Source: Lithobates sylvaticus (Eukaryota > Chordata > Amphibia > Anura > Ranidae). Taken from it: a stretch of DNA of 64,000 nucleotides. The notes beneath the pieces were generated by a model. That model saw only the letters and a program-made list of their open reading frames with translations, was not told where the DNA came from and made no database searches. This document shows, in pieces, positions 56,674-64,000 of this stretch. Within the stretch, counting starts at the first letter, position 1. Each line of letters opens with the position of its first letter. The stretch covers positions 154,783,705 to 154,847,704 of the forward strand of contig CM053034.1 of NCBI GenBank assembly GCA_028564925.1, given 5' to 3'. Position numbers and translations under genes: made by a program.

Positions 56674-57113
56674 AGCCTCATACACCTGATCGGACTTTGT
56701 ACAAACCTTTCCGTGGATTTTTGTACAAAGGGCGTTGGCCGTAAGTTTGTATTGCATACACACGATCTGACTTTTTAGGCAACAAACACGAACGTAGTGA
56801 CATTTCAAAGTACTGACGACACTTCAAAAGAGGACGTTCAATTACTCCGGCTCCACCCTTTGGTCAACTTCTGTATTGTTGTCTGATCTTTTGCATTGGT
56901 TCTGAGCATGCGTGTTTGTACTTTGTACAAAAGTCCGATGGTTTTTTGTACACACCATCTGTTGCCAAAAAGTTTGTCCGTTCGCACAGCCAACAAAAGT
57001 CTGATGAAAACCGAAAAAGTTTGTCCGATGGAGCATACACGCGGTCAGATGTTGCCTTAAAACAGCTAATTTGCATGTTTGTTGTCAAAAAGTCCGATCG
57101 TGTGTACAAGCCT
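56674..57113. mobile_element. PIF/Harbinger MITE (family H), 440 bp
   Basis: TIRs AGCCTCATACACCTGATCGG and CCGATCGTGTGTACAAGCCT. Flanks TAA (56671-56673) and TTA (57114-57116). Interior words TTCTGTATTGTTGTCTGATC and GCATGCGTGTTTGTACTTTG are palindromically arranged; GCATGCG and TTTGTACTTTG recur in the copy at 62627. Confidence 0.85.
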
Positions 57114-57116
57114 TTA

Positions 57117-57896
57117 CAATAACATAGTTGGTGAACTCATACGAAATGACATTGGCATTGTCTGGGGACAGCCTGATATCCAAATACTGCTCCGTGCACT
57201 AGATCTTGGTGCTATTCACAATCATTGGCGATGACATCACTGTATGTGAATGCTTTATGGTGGCCAGCAACAATCATCGCACCAATGTGTAAGTGAGCCC
57301 CATCCCCCACAGACATTTCAAGTCAATTAAGGATATTTCAGTTATAGCTTACCATCATAGTACAATAACAGTAAGATTACAATTTTAATTTTAAACAAAT
57401 AAAGTCTCGCACTTTTACGGCAGTTGGAGAGGACAGCGTTCTATAATTAGCATATTACATTACATTAGTGAAGCATTGTGTCATTTTAATTTTGCAGAGG
57501 ACAACATTTTTAGAAAGCGTTCTCACACTCGGCGCGGTCTGTTTTTCTCCTTGCGGGCAGGATTCATTTCAGTTCCATTGGAATGCATTTTACAGCTTCT
57601 CCTTAAAGAGCTTCAGGCTGGGAAATGTTGAGTGTATCCACAATTGATTTTTTTTCCGCTAAAAGATGTTGTGAAAGTTTTTTTTTCTTTATCCTCCACA
57701 CATGAGCGAGAGTTATATATGTTTATTAAAAATACATTTGCTTTCTCTGGGGAGAGTGGAAAGCACTGCTCGGAATTCTCCATAGCTTAAAATTTCATCT
57801 GTTTTAAAGCTGAACTCCAGACAGATAAAATAAAACTCCTATGCACTCATTACATCTAATTTAAAGGCACGTGTCTACACGTCTGCCTTTGTTTTA
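57117..57896. other. No recognised feature
   Basis: AT-rich; no repeat ends seen. Confidence 0.4.
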
Positions 57897-57899
57897 TAA

Positions 57900-58333
57900 T
57901 GCCCCGTACACACGGTCGGATATTCCGATGGAAAAAGTCTTAAGGGTTATGTTGTCGGAAAATCCGATCGTGTGTGGGCTCTAGCGGGCTTTTTCTGCCG
58001 GAATTTCCGACGGAAAAAATTTGAGAGCAGGACCTAAAATTTTCCGACAACAAAATCCAATCGGACTTTTTCCGATTGTGTGTAGAGAATTCTGACGCAC
58101 AAAGTGCCACGCATGCTCAGCAGAAATTCGGAGACGAAACCTATTGGCTACTAGCCTCTACGTAGTCCCATCGTACGTGTTGTACGTCACCTCATTCGGA
58201 ACGATCGGATTTTCCAACAACTTTGTCCGACCGATTTTTCAGTCAAAGTTTCAGTCAACTTTCAGTCAGTTTCAGTCAAAGATTTTTTCCGTCGGATTTT
58301 GTAGTCGGAATGTCCGACCGTGTGTACAAGGCA
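57900..58333. mobile_element. PIF/Harbinger MITE (family H), 434 bp, TSD TAA
   Basis: TIRs TGCCCCGTACACACGGTCGG and CCGACCGTGTGTACAAGGCA, with TAA on both sides (57897-57899 and 58334-58336). A small TTTCAGTCAA tandem lies at 58237-58280. Shares its central CTATTGGCTACTAGCCTCTA block with 27794-28209. Confidence 0.93.
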
Positions 58334-58594
58334 TAACAGCTTTCTGTAAAGTCATGTATAGTTGTAGCACTATCCCTGTAGGAGTTGCAGATGACTCCTA
58401 CACATTCAGGCAGGTAGCATTTTCAGCTTTCATCCAGACACAAGGAACAGTCTTTGATCTTTCTTTTTTTTTTTTTTATTCGGGGTAAAAACTTTGATGG
58501 GGAATAGGAATTATGGGAAGCCCAACTTGATTGCAACAAAACCAAGGACAACTTCCTCCCTATGTACAACTTTTGATTCTTCTAAGGGCCCATT

Positions 58595-58852
58595 CACACC
58601 TGAGCATTTTCAGCTCTTAAAACGCTCATCTCAAGAGTTCCAAAATCCCCAACAAGCAAAATCCCTTTCGGCCCCTGTTCACATCTCAGCGTTCTGTCGC
58701 CTGAAGCTCAAAAAAGTACATGAGCTTCTTTTTAGCCAGATTTTTCTGCTTTTTACATTGGTGACCTTTAGACCAGTACGGTGCAAAAAGCGTCCGAAAA
58801 AACGTCCTAAAAAACTTCAGAAAAAAGGATACGCTCAGGTGTGAATGCAGCC
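58595..58852. mobile_element. MITE with CATTCACACCTGAGC ends
   Basis: Left GGGCCCATTCACACCTGAGC and right GCTCAGGTGTGAATGCAGCC are inverted repeats. TAA is at the left flank and TTA at the right. Harbinger-like by flank, unproven. Confidence 0.7.
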
Positions 58853-58854
58853 TT

Positions 58855-58962
58855 ATGGCCTGTGTACATGATTTGAAAATCAGATGAAAAATACCGCTTT
58901 CGACACGATCGTACGATAATCTACACGACTAGCGATTTTCGGATCATGTGTGTCGGGCATTA
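58855..58962. mobile_element. Small palindromic MITE, ~108 bp
   Basis: ATGGCCTGTGTACATGATTT and its counterpart GATCATGTGTGTCGGGCAT enclose a CGATCGTACGA centre. It touches the preceding MITE. Confidence 0.65.
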
Positions 58963-59030
58963 GTCTGTACAACTCTGATTGATTCCTCTCTTGGCAGCTA
59001 ACAGTCTCTGTTAGAAATGCAAAAGCCCCT

Positions 59031-59521
59031 TAAAGTGGAGGGCCACCCTGAAAAAAAAAACTTCATAAAAAGGTTAGTAAAAATGTAAAAGGAAAAAAAA
59101 AAAAAAAATGTTACTTACCAGAAATGGCTGTTGCTAGGCAGATCGTCCTAATCTGCCTCTTCTTGTTCCGCGGAGCTGTTCGGTCTTCTGCTCCTAGCGC
59201 CGTCTTCCAGTGAATGGGGCGTGGTGTGTTATGGGAACTGTGTGTCCCACAACACAACACAACGTTCCCCATTCACAAAGCGCTGCGCGACTCGTGCATG
59301 CGCAGTAGGAAACGGGCAGTGAAGCCTGCAAGGCTACGCTGCCTGTTTCCCTTAGGTGGAATGGCGGCGCCGGGAACTGAGACCCGAGGGACGATCGGTC
59401 TCAGGCGGCCGACATCGCAGGCACCCAGGACAGGTAAGTCTGCTTACTAAAAGTCAGCAGCTACAGTGTTTGTAGCTGCTGACTTTTTTTTTTTTTTATC
59501 CCGGCTGGCCCTCCCCTTTAA
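59031..59521. mobile_element. TTAA-type MITE, second subfamily
   Basis: The ends TTAAAGTGGAGGGCCA and TGGCCCTCCCCTTTAA are inverted repeats flanking a CpG-rich interior. It carries CAG|GTAAGT at 59431-59439 and a 38-base hairpin GTCAGCAGCTACA / TGTAGCTGCTGAC near 59455-59486. Confidence 0.8.
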
Positions 59522-61165
59522 GGACTAGGAACTCTCAGTCCCTTTAGAAAGTAGCACAAAGTGTTGTGAACTGCATCCTGGAGTACCTCCATTCTCTTGT
59601 AGACACTGGTCCCAGTTCTACTAACTGCAGGAAATGCCAGCCCACCTGGCTGCTTCTCCACCAGCCAACATGGCTGCTTCTTCACCAGTCTACCCGACTG
59701 ACTCTCTGGAGATCTCCCAGGGCAAGGTTGGGAAGATTTTAGACATGTGCAATTCGTTTAGTTACGCATTCATTATTCGTCAAAATTCATTATATTCGTT
59801 CATTCGTATCGTACGAATGAACGAATGATTTAGTAAAAATTTTAACGAATTATCGAATCAAACGAATATGAAAAACAACGAAAATACAAAATAATTAAAT
59901 TAGAAACAACGAAACTACGAATGAATGAAAATCCGAAAACGAAAACAGAAACAACGAAAATACCTAACAAAGATTCAAAAATAACGAAAATCAAAATGAA
60001 CGAAAAAATTCGTACATTCGTAACTTTTTTTTTGTTTGTTGATTCGTAATTTTCCGTGTCTCTTACAATGGCGCTGCTTAACGAGCTTCGAATGGATTCG
60101 TAAATTCGTTACTTTTTTTTGTTAGTTGATAAACGTGGTTAGGTCGGAGGCACTGTTTTGGTGGATTTTTGAGTTAAGTTCTGACTTGTGAGAGAGAAAT
60201 TCTTTGTTTCTTAAACATGTAATAGCATACACATTACATAAAATTATGAATTATGCTCCGATTACGAATCTACGAAAACAATTTTTACGAAAGTACGAAT
60301 AAATCAATCTTACGAAAGTACGAATGTAACTAAATCTACGAAAATACGAATGCGTCCGAATACAAAATATAACGAAAATACAAAAATACGAATTTCGAAT
60401 AAACGAAAATTAGACTAACAGAAAAACGAATCAACGAAAAAATAACTCTTACGAAAATACGAACGAGTACGAATACGAACACCGACGACTTACGAAAATA
60501 CGAACGAGTCCGAATACGAACACTGACGACTTACGAAATTACGAATTGTTACGAATCAACGGAAACGAACAGAAATGAAACGAAACTAAATGAATTTTTC
60601 TATTGTGCACATGTCTAGAAGATTTAAGCACACCGCTATCTTTCAGAGAGATCTGCTACTTGTGGCAATCTCTCCCCTTGTAAGTCCCTGACCATGCTGT
60701 AGTACTCACACTGTCCTCCTTGATCCTGCTGCCTTTCAGGAAAGACTCCTTCTGAACTCCTTCTGTTGATCCTTTTAGGCTTGCCCTGAGCTCCAGTCCA
60801 AGGCAAAGCAGTCCCCCCCAGAATAGGGAGTTCACCTTGCGGGCCAGCGACAGACCACACAGCACTCCACCTTTATCTCCACCTGACTCCCCTACCAGCA
60901 TGACTTATCCATACTTAAGGGCTGGCCTGACCACCCTGCCAGGCCCACCGCCTGTGGATTGATCAAGCTCCCCTGAGTATGCAGAACAACCCTCCTAGCC
61001 TCTGCCCTCCAGCTTCCAGAACGTTCTCCAACATTCCAGAACCAGGGGGAGGCACCAGAGACTTGTCTGCATGAGTCATCCAGCCCTGACCTAAAGTAAA
61101 CCCATGACCCAATTAAGACTCACAGGGTAAAGCATGAGTCAGCATTTCGTACACAACCACTAGTA
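59522..61165. repeat. Dispersed repeat D, copy 2, interrupted
   Basis: Own sequence is 59522-59739 and 60618-61165. Aligns with 52640-53130 until about 60900 and then continues further right, so this is the longer copy. Interrupted by the ACGAA-type hAT at 59740-60617. Confidence 0.82.
59740..60617. mobile_element. hAT element made of ACGAA-type words, 878 bp
   Basis: TIRs TAGACATGTGCAATTCG and TTGTGCACATGTCTA, with the duplication GAAGATTT on both sides (59732-59739 and 60618-60625). The interior is dominated by ACGAA/CGAAT/TTCGT words (for example TACGAAAATACGAACGAG recurring at 60441 and 60493), on the plus strand almost throughout. No open frame of note. CpG content is high for an AT-rich sequence. 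Confidence 0.93.
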
Positions 61166-61166
61166 C

Positions 61167-62275
61167 AGGGGTATGCAACCTTTTGTGCACAGTGTCCCAA
61201 AAAAAATTTTTCAAAGAAATTGAGCGTGCCTATTTTATAACAAAATAATTTCAACTTCACACTCTCAATCACAAAAGGATTTTTTATAAAGTAAATGCTG
61301 TAAACTACTTGAGTAGTAGTGAGAAATTAACATCCTGCACTCTCACGCCTCAGATCAGCCCCAATTTATGCACCTTCACACCTCAGATCACTTTCCCCCC
61401 TGCACATCTGCCCCACCACTGTAACCCCTGCACATCTGCTCCACCACTGTAACCCCCTGCACATCTGCCCCACCATTGTGGTACCCTGCACATCTGCCCA
61501 ACCTCTGTACCCCCTGCTCATCTGCCTCACCAATGTACCCCTTTTCTCATCTGCCCCACCACTGTAACCCCCTGTACATCTGCCCCACCACTGTAACCCC
61601 CTGCACATCTACCCCACCACTGTACTACCCTGCACATCTGCCCCACCTCTGTACTCTCTTGCTCATCTGTCCCCCCACTGTAACCCCCTGTACATCTGAC
61701 CCACCACTGTGCCACCCTGCTCTTCTGTCCTACCACTGTAAACCCCTGGTCATCTGCCCCACCAATGTACCCCCTTTCTCATCTGCCTCACCCCTGTAAC
61801 CCCCTGCACATCTGCCCCACCAATGTACCCCCTTTCTCATCTGACTCACCCCTGTAACCCCCTGCACATCTGCCCCACCACTGTACTACCCTGCACATCT
61901 GCCCCACCACTGTAACCCCCTGCACATCTGCCCCACCACTGTAACCCCCTGCACATCTGCCCAACCTCTATACCCCCCTGCTCATCTGCCCCACCAATGT
62001 ACCCCCTGTTCATCTGCCCCACCACTGTAACCCCCTGTACATCTGTCCCACCACTGTAACCCCCTGTACATCTGCCCCACCACTGTAACCCCCTGCACAT
62101 CTGCCCCACCTCTGTACTACCCTGCACATCTGCCCCACCTCTGTGCCCCCCTGCTCATCTGTCCCACCACTGTAACCCACTGTACATCTCCCCCACATCT
62201 GTACCACTCTGGCCTTCTGTCCCACCACTGTAACCCTCTGCTCATCTGCTCCACCAATGTACTCCCTTTCTCATA
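61167..62275. mobile_element. hAT-like left end followed by a minisatellite
   Basis: CAGGGGTATGCAACCTTTTG at 61167 has the form of a hAT terminus (CAGGGGT, then CAACC, TTTTG and GCAC). No right end is visible before repeat F starts at about 62275. The remainder is mostly tandem repeat. Confidence 0.45.
61360..62275. repeat. 28/29-bp minisatellite, ~32 copies
   Basis: Unit ACCCCCTGCACATCTGCC followed by CCACCACTGTA. Spacing of CATCTG is 28 or 29 bases. Variants CTCATCTG, CCTCTGTACC and CCAATGTACC are interspersed. On the minus strand three units make 87 bases, so frames repeat every 29 residues (CRGLQWWGRC, then GGYSGGADVQG, then VTVVGQM), which explains the open frames there. Confidence 0.93.
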
Positions 62276-62626
62276 TTCACCTTTTAATGTGCCAGCTGCT
62301 ACCTAATCTATTCAGCCCTCACTTTTATTTTATTTTATTGCAGTGATTTGCTTTTTTTATGCTTTTTTTTTTTTTTTTTTAGGCAAATTGGTTGTTAGGA
62401 GGATTTAAAAATGCAAAACGGAAATCGTGGCAAAATTTAGGTAAAAATGCACTACATGCTTTTCTGCAGCTTCTCCATTGAAGTCTATTGAACCAAAAAA
62501 GCAAAAAAAGCAGAGGCTCTAAAATGCATTGATGTAAATGTGTTCCACAGGAACCCATGTTGAAAATAATGTCCTGCGATTTTGCAAAAAGCATGAAAAA
62601 AACGCATTGGTGTGAATGTAGTCTAA
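62275..62626. repeat. Repeat F, copy 2 (filled site)
   Basis: Counterpart of 55997-56395, continuing after the Harbinger element at 63965-64000 (TAAGTGTAACTTAACTGG). Identity is high by eye, including sequence beyond the insertion. Confidence 0.9.
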
Positions 62627-63964
62627 AGCCTGGTACACGCGATCGGATTTTGCAACGGGAATTGTGTGATGACAGGCTGTTGGCGGAAAATCCGACCGTT
62701 TGTACGCTCCATCGGGCAATTGTTGACGGGTTTTCCGTGGACAAATGTTGGATGGCAGGCTTTAAATTTTTTCGCGGACAAATGTCTGTTGTTGGATTTT
62801 CCGAGCGTGTATAAACAAGTACAAAAGTCCAAAGTACAAACACGCATGCTCGAAAGCAAGGAGGAGCCAGATGTGGTTGGTCTTGTAAACTAGCGTTCGT
62901 AATGGAGAATTAACATTCGTGACACTGCGAATTATGAAATCTCGAAATCCAGCGCACATTCTCTTCTTCTTTAATGTGATAATAATGAAGCTGCTTTGCT
63001 GGTGATACTGATGGAGTTATTGCAAACAAATTTCCAAAGGCTTTTTTCTAGTGATATCAAGAATAATACTATTATGCTTGTTATTTTTTTTTTTTTTGGT
63101 GCAAGTTACCACAACACCATTATCCCGTAGTTTTTAAGATCAAAGATACAACTATGTTGGTGTCCCTTGTTCATTTTACATTGTATTTTTTAAAATGTAA
63201 CTGCCTACTCCCAAACTGTCATTTGAAGTAAAACACATAGCCAAGTATTATTCTACATAATTTTTTTATTGTGCATTAAAAAAAGAAAACAAATAAAATT
63301 AGACGTGCGATCTGCCAATAGAAATTAACCAAAAAGTGCATTCTATGCATCCAAAAATATAGAAAATATACCAAATCAAATCATTATTCAACCAAAAAAT
63401 AAAAGCCTCATGCATGTGTCCTGCTTCTTAATATAGGGGGTCAACAATGCCAAGAGTTGGTGAAAGCAGGGGTCCGTCATCCAGAGATAATTCCAAAAAT
63501 CATATGGATTATTCTCCTGGAGCTCCCACAGCAAAGGCATATGACAATTGGTCACGATTAATAAAGCAACCAATTTCACAGAAACAGAAATCCTCCTCCT
63601 GTTCCTGGACTGGACTTGGGTCAAAGCAATAACTCCAAGGCCAATAATAAATAACACATTATATCCTCCGATTCCGCAAGATGGCTGGTTGATGAACACC
63701 TGTTCAGAAACAAACTGAAAAGTGTGAAATGAAAAGCACGAAATGAAAAGCGCGAAATGAAAAGCTTCTACTAACATGAAATTAGCAGAAGGAGCCCAAA
63801 GGGTGGCGATAAAGAGCTGAAAAACTACGTAGTACGTCACTACATTCGTGTTTGTTGGCCGACAATTCCTTGCAGTTTGAATGCAAGACAAGTTCCTGGC
63901 CAACGCCCTTCGGACAAAAGTCTAAGGTTTTGTCTGCAGAAAATCCGTTCGTGTGTACGAGGCT
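62627..63964 (-). mobile_element. PIF/Harbinger element with transposase piece, TSD TAA
   Basis: TIRs AGCCTGGTACACGCGATCGG and its counterpart ending TCGTGTGTACGAGGCT, with TAA on both sides (62624-62626 and 63965-63967). The end regions are those of the family H MITEs. Read on the minus strand, the left part of the element carries a transposase remnant (63406-63516) and the rest is non-coding, so it is an internally deleted derivative of an autonomous copy. Confidence 0.95.
63388..63903 (-). pseudogene. PIF/Harbinger transposase fragment (HARBI1-like)
   Basis: The minus frame of 171 codons holds, from residue 130, ENNPYDFWNYLWMTDPCF followed by HQLLALLTPYIKKQDTCMR. This is the conserved N-terminal block of Harbinger transposases, which binds the element ends together with a Myb-like partner and cuts at TWA. 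The frame ends 5 residues later. The DDE catalytic domain, normally some 200 residues further on, is absent, as is any Myb-like gene. Residues before about 95 are probably not protein-coding: they run through the end region of the element. The fragment identifies the whole family H as PIF/Harbinger. Confidence 0.85.
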
Positions 63965-64000
63965 TAAGTGTAACTTAACTGGAGAAGAAAAAAAATCAGG

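Noticed and set aside
61360-62275. Array resembling a CRISPR (28/29-bp repeats)
   Set aside because: Units are contiguous with no spacers of unique sequence, diverge gradually, and lie in vertebrate-type DNA; it is a minisatellite.

Overview
The window looks like intergenic or intronic DNA from a large, repeat-packed vertebrate genome, most likely a frog of the ranid type. This rests on recognising the repeats: palindromic PIF/Harbinger MITEs, several Tc1/mariner lineages, hAT elements with perfect 8-bp target duplications, L1/Tx1, CR1/L2 and Rex1-like LINEs, TTAA-flanked elements and short retroviral fossils. I found no convincing host exon, tRNA, rRNA, CRISPR array or bacterial-type operon. 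Almost every long open frame is either a degraded transposon protein or an artefact of a tandem repeat.

Layout. 1-8 kb: a 76-bp minisatellite, a decayed hAT with a BED zinc finger, an inverted-repeat element, a Tc1 end, and a MITE interrupted by another MITE. 8-17 kb: a small hAT MITE with perfect duplication, a second interrupted MITE, a CpG-rich Tigger-like MITE, then a 2-kb minisatellite with a 27/28-bp unit. 17-27 kb: an LTR-like fossil, a TTAA-type element, a hAT with a 24-bp minisatellite, and Harbinger-type MITEs. 27-31 kb: a Tc1 relic carrying a Harbinger MITE and a hAT MITE, next to a second Tc1 end split by a CR1/L2 LINE; an LTR-like fossil follows. 32-36.5 kb: a small broken retroviral pol piece and two different Tc1 ends joined head to tail.

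36.5-46.1 kb is a stacked nest. A Rex1-like LINE on the minus strand appears split by a degraded L1/Tx1 element. That L1 in turn holds a Harbinger MITE, a GC-rich element with minisatellites, a fold-back hAT, a 1.2-kb palindrome and a 105-bp SINE-like insert. 48-54 kb: an LTR-like fossil interrupted by a TTAA element and a hAT with perfect duplication, then a Charlie-like hAT. 54-56 kb: a better preserved 5'-truncated L1/Tx1 copy with a duplication of about 16 bp. 56-64 kb: more Harbinger MITEs, a hAT built of ACGAA-type words, another minisatellite, and a 1.3-kb Harbinger copy that still carries a piece of transposase.

The most useful property of the window is that it holds its own controls. 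Several insertions have an unoccupied paralogous site elsewhere in the same 64 kb, so their ends, target duplications and relative order can be read directly. The order that follows is Tc1, the duplicated repeat D and repeat F first; Harbinger and hAT MITEs and the ACGAA element later. No new multi-gene system was seen. The most novel-looking items are the 27-bp minisatellite, the ACGAA hAT, and the repeated association of minisatellites with hAT-like elements.
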